A stretch of DNA of 64,000 bases from Sphingopyxis sp. (GTDB taxonomy: Bacteria > Pseudomonadota > Alphaproteobacteria > Sphingomonadales > Sphingomonadaceae): assembly GCF_025869345.1 (NCBI RefSeq), contig NZ_JAOZVW010000040.1:1-64000 (forward strand), in the 5' to 3' direction. The position numbers and the translations under genes were made by a program. Positions 53,820 through 61,741 of this stretch are shown in pieces. The notes under the pieces are model-generated. The model ran no database searches and was not told the origin of the DNA. It was given only the letters and a program-made list of their open reading frames with translations. The first letter of the stretch is position 1. Every line of letters starts with the position of its first letter.

Positions 53820-54097
53820 GCCTCCGCCACCAGCCCCATCGCGGCGAGTTCGGCCAGCCGCTCGGCAATCAGCGGCATCGGATCGCCCTCGCCGCCGAGG
53901 TCGAAGCGCGCCGCCAGCCGCTCGGCAACCGTCGCCGCGTTGCAGCGATCATCCGCCATCGCGGCCAATATTTCGGGCATCGGCTGGATCATCAGGTGCG
54001 TCTGCATCGATCGGCGGTCGAACAGCACGGTCAGATCGCCGAGCGCCTCGATGCGCAACGTCTCCGGCGGCGCCGCGCGATAGACGCGGTCAGCCAT
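53816..54097 (-). CDS. PqqD-like protein of the HPr-rel-A system
   Basis: A 93-residue PqqD-like protein with the fold's winged-helix pattern: RIEALGDLTVLFDRRSMQTHLM, then the helix ATVAERLAARFDL and LIAERLAELAAMGLVAE. PqqD proteins bind peptide precursors (RRE domains) and deliver them to modifying enzymes. No precursor peptide or radical-SAM gene is visible nearby. It overlaps the MarR gene by 8 bases and the kinase-like gene by 4. Confidence 0.82.
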   Translation of the reverse strand: MADRVYRAAPPETLRIEALGDLTVLFDRRSMQTHLMIQPMPEILAAMADDRCNAATVAERLAARFDLGGEGDPMPLIAERLAELAAMGLVAEA

Positions 54098-54536
54098 AAT
54101 CTTCGGCGGCCGCGGTCAGTTTCGCCAGGATCGCCATCAGCGTCGCGCGCTCGGCGCCGCTGAGCTTCGATTCGAGCTGCGCCTCGCTGGCGAGCGCGGC
54201 GGGCACGATGGCGTCGTAGAGCGAGCGGCCGGTGTCGGTCAGTTCCAGATGGTGCGAGCGCCCGTCGGCCTCGTGCGCCTGGCGCGCGATGAGATGGCGG
54301 TCGGCGAGCGCCTTGGCCGCGCGGTTGACCGTCACCTTGTCCATCCGCGTCGCGGCGACGAGCTCGCGCTGCGTCTTGGGCTTGCCTTCGCCGAGCACCG
54401 CCATCAGCCGCCACTCGGGAATCTTGAGCCCGAAGCGGTTCTGATATTCGGCGGCAATCCGGCTCGATAGCGTGTTCGACGCGATCGACAGGCGGTAAGG
54501 CAGGAAATTGTCGAGATTCAGCTTTTTCGCGGCCAT
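54090..54536 (-). CDS. MarR family transcriptional regulator
   Basis: A 148-residue winged-helix regulator. The DNA-binding part is seen in IPEWRLMAVLGEGKPKTQRE and TRMDKVTVNRAAKALADRHL, with the beta wing at HEADGRSHHLELTDTG. It is the first gene of the operon and overlaps the PqqD-like gene. It may regulate the operon itself. The ATG of MAAKKLNL was chosen over GTG codons just upstream. Confidence 0.9.
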   Translation of the reverse strand: MAAKKLNLDNFLPYRLSIASNTLSSRIAAEYQNRFGLKIPEWRLMAVLGEGKPKTQRELVAATRMDKVTVNRAAKALADRHLIARQAHEADGRSHHLELTDTGRSLYDAIVPAALASEAQLESKLSGAERATLMAILAKLTAAAEDYG

Positions 54537-54609
54537 CACCTTGCACCCCACATCACCGTCGCCGTCACGCTCTTTGCGTTATCTAGAACAGGATGCCGTC
54601 TATTGGAAT

Positions 54610-54685
54610 CGTCATTGCGAGCGGAGCGAAGCAATCCAGAGCGGTTTACGCCACTCTGGATTGCTTCGCTCCGCTCGCAATGACG
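54610..54685. repeat. Palindromic intergenic repeat, family B
   Basis: A compact, more symmetrical copy of 76 bases: CGTCATTGCGAGCGGAGCGA and its inverted end match over more than 25 bases, leaving a short centre with GGTTTACGCCACT. It lies upstream of the MarR operon and downstream of the TonB receptor gene. Confidence 0.93.
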
Positions 54686-54721
54686 AAATTACCAATCGCA
54701 TTCCAATCCCGGCCGCGAAAA

Positions 54722-56788
54722 TCAGAACCGCGCGCGCGCGCCGATCCAGAGCGTGCGCGGCGTCGCACGCTCGACGATCCCCGCCGACGAGATCGCCGCG
54801 GGCACGAGGGTGTTGGTCAGATTCTCGCCCCGCGCCTCGATGCTGACCGCATCGGTGACGCGCCACGACAGGCCCGCATCGAGCGTCAGCGCGTCGTCCA
54901 GCACCTGAAGCCCGAGATCGTCCTCATTCTGCTTGCCGATATAGCGCAAGGTCGCAAAGCCCCCGAACGGACCGTTTCCGTTCGACCGCAGCGACACGCT
55001 GCCGCTGTTTTTCGCGATCTGCGCCGGACGGCGGCCGTCGAGGCTTGCCGCGGCGCCTGCGGCGTCGACCTTCGCATCGGTAAAGGCCCAGGTCGCGCGC
55101 AGCGCCACCGGGCCGAGCTGCTGGTCGGCGGCGAATTCGATCCCCTTGCTGTCGATCGCACCCAGATTTTGCCGCTGGCTGAGGTTCGGCGCGAGCGTCA
55201 CATTGGCGATCGCATTTTCGAGCCGGTTGGCGAAGAAGGTTACCGACAGCTTGGTGCCGTCGCGGCTCCAGTCCGCGCCGGCCTCGCCGCCCCACAGCCG
55301 TTCGGGCCTCAGCAATTCGTTCGCGATGGTCGTGTCGGCGCCGACCCGGAACGGGCGATAGAGTTCGTTGAGGGTCGGCAGACGCCAGCCGCGATAGGCC
55401 GCGGCGCGCAGCGCGAAGCCGTCCGAGGTCCAGCGCACGCCCGCGCGGCCGCTGCCTTCCCAGCCGGTTCGCGCTGGAAAATCGAGGTCGGTGATCAGCG
55501 GCCCGCCGATATTGCGTTCGAGCCGATAGCCGGTGCCGAGCCACCAGCGGTCGATCCGGCCGCCGAGGGTCCAGAGCAGGCCATCGCCTGCGTCGCCCGA
55601 ACTCCATTCGGCGAACGTGCCGACCGTGTCGCTGCTGCCCCCGGCGATGCGGTGGCGGCCCGGCGTGGTGCCGGAGAAGAAATAATCCTCCTCGGTGCGG
55701 CCGGTGGTGCGGCGCCAGTCGACGCCGACGCGGAGCGGATTGGCGTCGCCGATCGCGGGGCGCACCTCGACGCGCGCGCCGATCCCGGTCGCGGGAACGC
55801 TTTGGAAGAGCGCGGGCGCGACACTGTTCCGCCCCGCCGCGACGCTCGCGAAGCCGCTGTCGAAATCGCGAAGCTGGAGATAGGCGAGCGCCAGCCATTG
55901 GGTCGCGCCCGCCGGATCGTGAACGAAGCGCAGACTCGCATCGATCCCGTCGAACTTGCTCGTCGTAAAATCGGTGCCGCGGTCGCGATGGTCCGAAAAG
56001 CCGCGCAGACTCGCCTCGATCCGGCTGTCGGCGCCGGCGTCGAAGCGCAGGCGGATGCCGAGCCCGCCCTGCTCGTAGGGCGCGGCGCGGTCGACCGTGC
56101 CGCGCTGGCTCTTCACGATCGGAATGAACCCGTCGCCGCGGCTGTAGCGGCCATCGATCGCGACTTGCCCGCTGCCGAGCCCGGTTCCGGCGCTGGCCGA
56201 AAAGTCGAGGCTGTCGCGGCTGCCATAGGCGGCGCTCGCTTCGGCGCCGTCGGTCATCGTCGAATAGAGGCCGATCGTCCCCGCCAGCGCGCCGGGTCCG
56301 TCGACCCCGCTGCCGCCGCCGCGCGTGACGATGATGCCGCCGAGGTTGATCGCGTCATAGGCGCTCCATGCCACCCAGCCGCCGAACGGATCGGCCTGCG
56401 GTACCCCGTCGAGCGTGACCAGCGCGCGGCTCGACGCATTGCCGCCGAGTCCGCGCAAGGTCACCCCCTGGCTCGTCGGATGCGCGGTGCGCCCGTCGGA
56501 ACGGCGGAACTGGACGATCCCCGCTTCGTCGCGGAGGCGGTTTTCGATGCGGGCGCCGAGGCCGGGATCGAGGTCGGAAATCACGCTTGCGCCCTGAACC
56601 CTGTCGCTGTCGGTGCGCCGCAAAAGACCGCTGCCATTGACGATGATTTCTTCTGGGGGCCGCCGAGGTGGATAGACCAAGTCCACTTCCGCCCATGGGT
56701 TTTCCCATGCGTTTTCATCGCTCGCATCCTGCGCCATCGCCACTACCGGCAGCGCCAGCGCCGCAACCCCCGTCAGAAGCCGGATCAC
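54722..56788 (-). CDS. TonB-dependent outer-membrane receptor
   Basis: A 688-residue receptor. A signal peptide (VIRLLTGVAALALPVVAMAQ) precedes EEIIVNGSGLL (TonB-box-like), and the plug has TSQGVTLRGLGGNASSRALVTLDG and FGGWVAWSAYD. A barrel follows, ending in phenylalanine (IGARARF). Sequence near the plug resembles vitamin B12/catecholate-type receptors, but the ligand is unknown. The GTG start overlaps the maleylacetoacetate isomerase stop (GTGA), so they are co-transcribed. Confidence 0.92.
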   Translation of the reverse strand: MIRLLTGVAALALPVVAMAQDASDENAWENPWAEVDLVYPPRRPPEEIIVNGSGLLRRTDSDRVQGASVISDLDPGLGARIENRLRDEAGIVQFRRSDGRTAHPTSQGVTLRGLGGNASSRALVTLDGVPQADPFGGWVAWSAYDAINLGGIIVTRGGGSGVDGPGALAGTIGLYSTMTDGAEASAAYGSRDSLDFSASAGTGLGSGQVAIDGRYSRGDGFIPIVKSQRGTVDRAAPYEQGGLGIRLRFDAGADSRIEASLRGFSDHRDRGTDFTTSKFDGIDASLRFVHDPAGATQWLALAYLQLRDFDSGFASVAAGRNSVAPALFQSVPATGIGARVEVRPAIGDANPLRVGVDWRRTTGRTEEDYFFSGTTPGRHRIAGGSSDTVGTFAEWSSGDAGDGLLWTLGGRIDRWWLGTGYRLERNIGGPLITDLDFPARTGWEGSGRAGVRWTSDGFALRAAAYRGWRLPTLNELYRPFRVGADTTIANELLRPERLWGGEAGADWSRDGTKLSVTFFANRLENAIANVTLAPNLSQRQNLGAIDSKGIEFAADQQLGPVALRATWAFTDAKVDAAGAAASLDGRRPAQIAKNSGSVSLRSNGNGPFGGFATLRYIGKQNEDDLGLQVLDDALTLDAGLSWRVTDAVSIEARGENLTNTLVPAAISSAGIVERATPRTLWIGARARF

Positions 56789-57417
56789 GCCGCTTTCACC
56801 GCATCGGGGTGCGCCTTCCGGAAGGCATCCAGTTCCATGCACGCCGCATCGATCTCGATCAGGCGCGGATAATGGTCGATCGGCACCTCGAAGCGCCGCG
56901 CATTATACATCTGCGGCACGAGACAGCAGTCGGCGATCCCCGGCGCGTCGCCGCCGAGATATTGACCCTCGCCCGCCATGGCTTCCAGCGCGTCGAAGCC
57001 CTGCAAGATCCATTCGTGAATCCAGCGGTCCTTGGTCTGCTCGTTGAGCCCCAGATCGCGGGTCAGATATTTGAGGATGCGCAGATTGTTGAGCGGGTGG
57101 ATGTCGCACGCAACGACATAGGCCTGCGCGAGCGCGACCGCGCGCGGCATCGCTTCGTCGGGAATCAGCCGCGGCTGGGGGAAGGCGCGGTCGAGCCAGT
57201 CGATGATCGCGAGGCTCTGGATGATCGTCTCGCCGTCCGCGACCAGCATCGGCACGAAACCCTGCGCATTCTGCGCCAGATATTCGTCGCTCTTCTGCTC
57301 GCCCGCGATCAGGCTGACCTCGACGCGCTCATAGGCGAGCCCTTTGAGGTTCAGCGCGATGCGGACGCGATAGCTGGCCGAGGAGCGGAAATAATCGTGG
57401 AGGACGAGAGAGGTCAT
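56785..57417 (-). CDS. maiA: Maleylacetoacetate isomerase (zeta-class GST)
   Basis: A 210-residue glutathione transferase of the zeta class that isomerises maleylacetoacetate in tyrosine and homogentisate breakdown. The active-site motif is YFRSSASYRVRIALN (SSxSxRVR pattern), with QGFVPMLVADGETIIQSLAI for glutathione binding. The C-terminal helical domain has QAYVVACDIHPLNNLRILKYL. Partner genes hmgA and fahA are not in the window. It overlaps a TonB receptor gene. Confidence 0.93.
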   Translation of the reverse strand: MTSLVLHDYFRSSASYRVRIALNLKGLAYERVEVSLIAGEQKSDEYLAQNAQGFVPMLVADGETIIQSLAIIDWLDRAFPQPRLIPDEAMPRAVALAQAYVVACDIHPLNNLRILKYLTRDLGLNEQTKDRWIHEWILQGFDALEAMAGEGQYLGGDAPGIADCCLVPQMYNARRFEVPIDHYPRLIEIDAACMELDAFRKAHPDAVKAA

Positions 57418-57483
57418 GCGCGGACCTAGGATCAGTTCGGCCCTTTTGGCAAGCGCCCTGCCAAAGCAGCGTCATCCAACACT

Positions 57484-57566
57484 CGTCATTGCGAGCGGCG
57501 AAGCCGCGCGGCAATCCAGAGCGTGCGGTAACCGCTCTGGATTGCTTCGCTCCGCTCGCAATGACG
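57484..57566. repeat. Palindromic intergenic repeat, family B
   Basis: Starts CGTCATTGCGAGCGGCGAAG and ends CTCCGCTCGCAATGACG. It contains GCAATCCAGAGC on the left and CTCTGGATTGCTTCGCTCC on the right. It lies between the 5' end of maiA and the 3' end of the cytochrome gene. Confidence 0.93.
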
Positions 57567-57590
57567 AGATGGGGAATGAAACGTCCCGCT

Positions 57591-58613
57591 TCACTCGCCC
57601 TTCGGCATCTCCGATATCCATTGTCGCAGCAACGCCGCGCCTTCCTTGTGAACCGTCGAGCGCCCCAGCTCAGGCATCGCGATTCCGGGGTCGAGGCTTT
57701 CGAGGCGATAGATCAAGAAGCTGTGGTCGGGGTCGCCCGGCTGAATCGCGAAATCCATCCCGCCGCTGCCGCGCCCCGCCGCCGTGGGGCGCTTGCCGAT
57801 GCCGTAATTGACCCCGACCGGGTCGGTCCAGCGCAGGAACAGGCCGCTGTTCGACGCGCTGCCTTGCGGGTTATGGCAATGCGCGCAATTGGCATCGAGA
57901 TAGGCGCGGGCGCGGTCCTGCACCGTGCCGCTTGTCGGGTCGTCCCAACGCGGCATCACCGGCTGCAACGCTTCGGGATTATCGAAATAGAGGTGCTTCG
58001 CATCATCCGTCATCGCCGTCGGCAGCACCAGGTTGCGCGCCTTGGGGCCGATCGGCTCGATCGTTCCCGCCAGATTGTGGCATTCCTTGCACTGGTTGCG
58101 GTTGGGCACGCCGTAGCGGATGCTGTGCGCCTCGCCGTCGGGGCTTTTGAACGTCACCGGCACGCGGCGCCCGGCGATGGCGAGCGAGGCGTCCTTGCCG
58201 TCGGCATCCCAGATATAGGGGAGCGCGACCCAGCCCTTGGCGCGGTGGATCAGGAGCCGCGTCTCGACGGGGCGTCCGCCGTTCCAGTCGGGCCAGCCGA
58301 AGCTCTTGACGATGACGGTGCCGACCGGAAAATCGATCGTCCCGTCCGCGCGCACTTTCGCTTTCTGCCCCGCGGGGATCGAGACGAAGCGATGCTTTTC
58401 GGCATAGTCGCTGAACAGCGGCGTCTCCAGCGTATAGGCGAAGCTCGCGACGGGACGCGCGGGATCGTTCGCGGCGAACAGCCCGAACGCCGACAGCTTC
58501 GGCGGCGTCGCATCGCCATCGATCAGCGCCTGATCGACATGCGGCGGCGCCCCGCCGCTCGCGCCGCTCGCGCAGAGCAGCGCCGCCGCGAGCGCCGCGA
58601 CCGCGCGTTTCAC
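57591..58613 (-). CDS. Diheme c-type cytochrome, HNE_0200/SO2930 family
   Basis: A 340-residue exported protein with a short signal peptide (AVAALAAALLCASGASG). Two heme-attachment motifs, CKECH and CAHCH, lie in the C-terminal half; the N-terminal 150 residues form a beta-rich domain with ETPLFSDYAEKHRFVSIPAG. This matches the family that always pairs with a beta-helix protein. The GTG start overlaps the beta-helix stop (GTGA). The reaction is unknown. Confidence 0.87.
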   Translation of the reverse strand: MKRAVAALAAALLCASGASGGAPPHVDQALIDGDATPPKLSAFGLFAANDPARPVASFAYTLETPLFSDYAEKHRFVSIPAGQKAKVRADGTIDFPVGTVIVKSFGWPDWNGGRPVETRLLIHRAKGWVALPYIWDADGKDASLAIAGRRVPVTFKSPDGEAHSIRYGVPNRNQCKECHNLAGTIEPIGPKARNLVLPTAMTDDAKHLYFDNPEALQPVMPRWDDPTSGTVQDRARAYLDANCAHCHNPQGSASNSGLFLRWTDPVGVNYGIGKRPTAAGRGSGGMDFAIQPGDPDHSFLIYRLESLDPGIAMPELGRSTVHKEGAALLRQWISEMPKGE

Positions 58614-59827
58614 TGGACCTTCGCCTCCATGGCTTCGGGCAGCGTGATGCCGGGCAGCGGCGCGGGCGGCGTGCCTTTCGACAGGTCGGCGGGCGCCGGC
58701 TTGGCCTCGCTCTGCGGCGTCGTCACGTCGGGCAGGCCGAGCGACAGCACCCCGACCTTGTCGAGCACCACCGCGTCGCCCGCGCCGTCCCACAGGATCG
58801 GCGGAATCGCGCCGCCCAACGCCGCCGCGATCTCGGCGCCGCCCGCGAAGGCGGGGGCATAGCCCGCCTTTCCATGCTGATTATCGCGCACGACGATCGC
58901 CTTCGGCAGCGGCTGATATTTGGGGTCCTTCTGATCGTAGCGATAGCCGACGATCATCACATTGGCGGTGCCGTTCTGATCGAAGGCGTTGCCGAACACC
59001 TCGACATGCGTGTTCGCCATCACCAGCACCCCGGTGCCGGTCGGCACGCTCGCGACGATATTGCCCTTCGGCGCGAAATTGGGCGTGCTGTTGTCGCTCA
59101 CGATATTCTCGAACACCCGGACATTGTGCCCGCCCTGCTGCGGCAGGTTCGGCAGGTCGAACACCAATATGCCGCCGGTGTTCTTCGTCGCGATATTGTC
59201 GTGAACGTCGGCGTCGAAGCTGTTCTCGATCTCGATCCCCGCGACATTCTCGGTCGCGATCGAATCGCGGACGACGATGTTCCTCGACTGGCCGACATAG
59301 ATGCCCGCGTCGGAGGCGCCGCGGACATAGACGCTGTCGATCAGCACGTCGCTGCTCTCGACCGGATAGACGCCATAGGCGCCGTTGGTCGCCTTCGGCC
59401 CTCCGGTCCATTCGACGCGAAGCTCGTGATAGACGATGCGGTCGGCGCCCTTCGACTTGATCCCGTCGCCGCGCGTGTTGAGCACCGCGAAATTGGTGAG
59501 GAAAACATCGTCGGAGGTGACGAGCAGCCCCTCGCCCGCCCCCTGCTGGCCCGAGAAGTCGAGGATCGATCCCTCGCCGTCCTTGGTCCCCGCGCCGCGC
59601 ACGGTGACATTGTCGACGTCGAGCGACAGGCCGTCGGTCAGCTTCCACACCCCCGCGCCGAGTTCGACCGTGTCGCCGGGCTCGGCGAGGATCAGCGCCT
59701 CCTGCAGCTTTTCATTGGCGTCGGGCGTATCGGCGCTGACGCTGATCGTCTTGGCCGCCGCCGGGCTGGCGATGAAAGCCGCGACGAGGGCAAGCGTCGC
59801 CGCGTAGCGAAAGCCATGGAATCGCAT
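58610..59827 (-). CDS. Exported parallel beta-helix protein paired with the diheme cytochrome
   Basis: A 405-residue periplasmic protein. A signal peptide (AATLALVAAFIASPAAA) precedes a domain made of right-handed parallel beta-helix turns (for example NIVVRDSIATENVAGIEIEN, NIATKNTGGILVFDLP), then a Pro-rich tail. The ATG follows AAGGGAGAGACCT. Such folds are common in polysaccharide lyases and hydrolases, but no catalytic set is clear. It overlaps the diheme cytochrome gene downstream. Confidence 0.88.
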   Translation of the reverse strand: MRFHGFRYAATLALVAAFIASPAAAKTISVSADTPDANEKLQEALILAEPGDTVELGAGVWKLTDGLSLDVDNVTVRGAGTKDGEGSILDFSGQQGAGEGLLVTSDDVFLTNFAVLNTRGDGIKSKGADRIVYHELRVEWTGGPKATNGAYGVYPVESSDVLIDSVYVRGASDAGIYVGQSRNIVVRDSIATENVAGIEIENSFDADVHDNIATKNTGGILVFDLPNLPQQGGHNVRVFENIVSDNSTPNFAPKGNIVASVPTGTGVLVMANTHVEVFGNAFDQNGTANVMIVGYRYDQKDPKYQPLPKAIVVRDNQHGKAGYAPAFAGGAEIAAALGGAIPPILWDGAGDAVVLDKVGVLSLGLPDVTTPQSEAKPAPADLSKGTPPAPLPGITLPEAMEAKVQ

Positions 59828-59925
59828 AGGTCTCTCCCTTGTTTGGGCGGATCATGCGGCAAGACTTGACGGATGCCAAGCAGGTTGCTGACATGGCTGT
59901 AGCTAAAAAATGGGGAGAGGTCGCA

Positions 59926-60339
59926 ATGTTCTATAGAGTTGCCCTGGCGCTTGGCGCCCTGGTCGCCGTCCCATCCGTAGCCGCCGCGCCCGCGTCGGTC
60001 GGCGGGCGCTGGAAGACCGACGACGGGAAGGCCATCGTCGCGATGGCGCCGTGCGGCGCGAAGATGTGTGGGCGGATCGAGCGCCTGCTGATCAGGCAGC
60101 CGGCAGGCGGCCAGCTCGACGAGCGCAACCCCGACAAGGCGAAGCGCGGCCGCGCGGTGACCGGGCTGCAAATCTATTGGGACCTCGTGCCGGGCGACGA
60201 CGGCTGGCGCGGTCAGGGCTACAGCCCCGAAGACGGCCGCTATTACAAGGCACACTTGCGCGTCGCGGGCAACAAGCTGACGATGAAGGGCTGCGTCGCG
60301 GTCTTCTGCCGCACCGTGACCTGGACGCGGGTGAGCTAG
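59926..60339 (+). CDS. DUF2147 family secreted protein
   Basis: A 137-residue periplasmic protein with signal peptide MFYRVALALGALVAVPSVAAA and the DUF2147 pattern: GRWKTDDGKAIVAMAPCG, CGRIERLL, GLQIYWDLVPGDDGWRGQGY, and NKLTMKGCVAVFCRTVTW. The GGGGAGAGG just before fixes the start over an upstream ATG. The family is often called Ig-like or uncharacterised. It is divergent from the beta-helix gene. Confidence 0.85.
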   Translation: MFYRVALALGALVAVPSVAAAPASVGGRWKTDDGKAIVAMAPCGAKMCGRIERLLIRQPAGGQLDERNPDKAKRGRAVTGLQIYWDLVPGDDGWRGQGYSPEDGRYYKAHLRVAGNKLTMKGCVAVFCRTVTWTRVS

Positions 60340-60363
60340 GGAACCAACATCCCTTTATCAAAC

Positions 60364-60472
60364 CCGATTCCCCGCGCGACGCCGAGGGGCTCCGCCGAGC
60401 GAAGTCGAGGCTATTACGGTGCGGTTCTCGCTCCGCTCGAACAAGCCCCTCGGCTTCGCTCGGGGAATCGGG
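60364..60472. repeat. Palindromic intergenic repeat, family C (complete)
   Basis: Begins CCGATTCCCCGCGCGACGCC and ends CTCGGGGAATCGGG, with inner GAGCGAAGTCGAG and CTCGCTCCGCTCGAAC arms. It lies between the DUF2147 gene and the racemase gene, both of whose 3' ends face it. Confidence 0.92.
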
Positions 60473-60502
60473 ACATTCCAGCGATGTCGTGCTTTACCCG
60501 GC

Positions 60503-61201
60503 TCAGGGCGCATCCCCCAGTATCCAGTCCACCCCCGCCGCGACATGAATGCGCGTCGTGTCGTAGATCGGCAGGACATTGGCGTCGGGGTCGACCAGCA
60601 TCACCAGTTCGGTGCAGGCGAGCACCAGCGCCTGCACATCCTGCTTGGCGATGTCGGTGATGAAGGTCCGCATCGTGCGGCGCGCGTCTTCGGTGACCTT
60701 GCCCTGCATGAGCTGGTCATAGATGATATCGTCGATCACCTCGGCGCGCGACGCGTCATAGGGCGCGAGGGTCAGCCCGTGGCGGACGAGACGCTGGCGG
60801 AACCAGGGTTCGGCCATCACGTTGCGGGTGCCGATTACCGCCGCCGACCTGATCCCGTCGGCCTTCATCTTCTCGCCCGTCTCGTCGACGATATGGAGCA
60901 GCGGGATAGAGATCGCCGCCGCGACATCCTCGGCAACCTTGTGCATCGAATTGGCCGCGATCATCAGCGCGGTCGCGCCCGCGTCCTCCAGCCGCTTCGC
61001 CGATGCGATCAGCACCTCCTTCGCATGGTCCCATTGCTCGGGCGTCGAAAGGCGCGACAGGTCGCAATAGTTGAGGCTTTCGAGCAGGATCGGCGCCGAG
61101 CAGGACGTCCCAATCCGTTTCTGCACGCCCTTGTTGAGATGGCGGTAATAAAGCTCGGTCGAGGCCCAGCTCATGCCGCCGATCAGGCCGATTTTGCGCA
61201 T
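60503..61201 (-). CDS. Aspartate/glutamate racemase family protein with an altered active site
   Basis: A 232-residue protein of the YgeA-like racemase family, starting MRKIGLIGGMSWASTELYY. The second catalytic cysteine is intact (C196 in VLACTELV). At the first site the expected Cys or Thr before N-(S/T) is Ala (IAANSMHK, A83). Two-base racemases need both, so the enzyme may be inactive as a racemase or may do another job. The start follows AGGGA. Nothing upstream shares its direction. Confidence 0.88.
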   Translation of the reverse strand: MRKIGLIGGMSWASTELYYRHLNKGVQKRIGTSCSAPILLESLNYCDLSRLSTPEQWDHAKEVLIASAKRLEDAGATALMIAANSMHKVAEDVAAAISIPLLHIVDETGEKMKADGIRSAAVIGTRNVMAEPWFRQRLVRHGLTLAPYDASRAEVIDDIIYDQLMQGKVTEDARRTMRTFITDIAKQDVQALVLACTELVMLVDPDANVLPIYDTTRIHVAAGVDWILGDAP

Positions 61202-61333
61202 ATGATCATTTCCCTGGTTCGAATTTTTGCCTGCCTTACCGGCAAGTTGCCGCCCGGTCGAGGCGCTGCTTGACCCGCCGCGCCGAATATCGTTCATCTG
61301 CGCTGGACGCGGCAGGAAAGAGGAGCGAAGGCG

Positions 61334-61741
61334 ATGGACCCGATACGCAGATGGGGCTGGATCTATTTCGCGGCGCTCGTCGCGGTGGTGATCATCGGCT
61401 ATATCCCGGCGTTCGAGGATGCCGACGGCAATCTTTTCGGCCTGTTCAAGCTCGATCTCTATGACGACGCGCTTCATCTCGCCTCGGGCCTGTGGGGCGG
61501 GATCGCCGCCTGGCATTCGCGCCGCACCGCGGAACAATATTTCCGGGTCTTCGGCCCGCTCTATTTCCTCGACGGGGTGCTCGGGCTCATCACCGGCATG
61601 GGCTATCTCGACGGCGGCATCTTCCTTTATGGCCCCATCGATCTACCGCTGATCACCCGCTTCTTCGCCAACCTGCCGCACCTGATCCTCGGCGGATGGG
61701 CGGCTTATGTCGGCTATGTCATGGCGCGGAAGACCGCGTGA
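61334..61741 (+). CDS. Membrane protein, first gene of an uncharacterised operon
   Basis: A 135-residue inner-membrane protein with about four helices (IYFAALVAVVIIGYI, LHLASGLWGGIAAW, the YFLDGVLGLITGMGYL stretch and LPHLILGGWAAYVGYV). It carries an LYDDALHLASG motif that recurs, from memory, in a small family of membrane proteins. The stop overlaps the next start (GTGA). Function unknown. Confidence 0.8.
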   Translation: MDPIRRWGWIYFAALVAVVIIGYIPAFEDADGNLFGLFKLDLYDDALHLASGLWGGIAAWHSRRTAEQYFRVFGPLYFLDGVLGLITGMGYLDGGIFLYGPIDLPLITRFFANLPHLILGGWAAYVGYVMARKTA

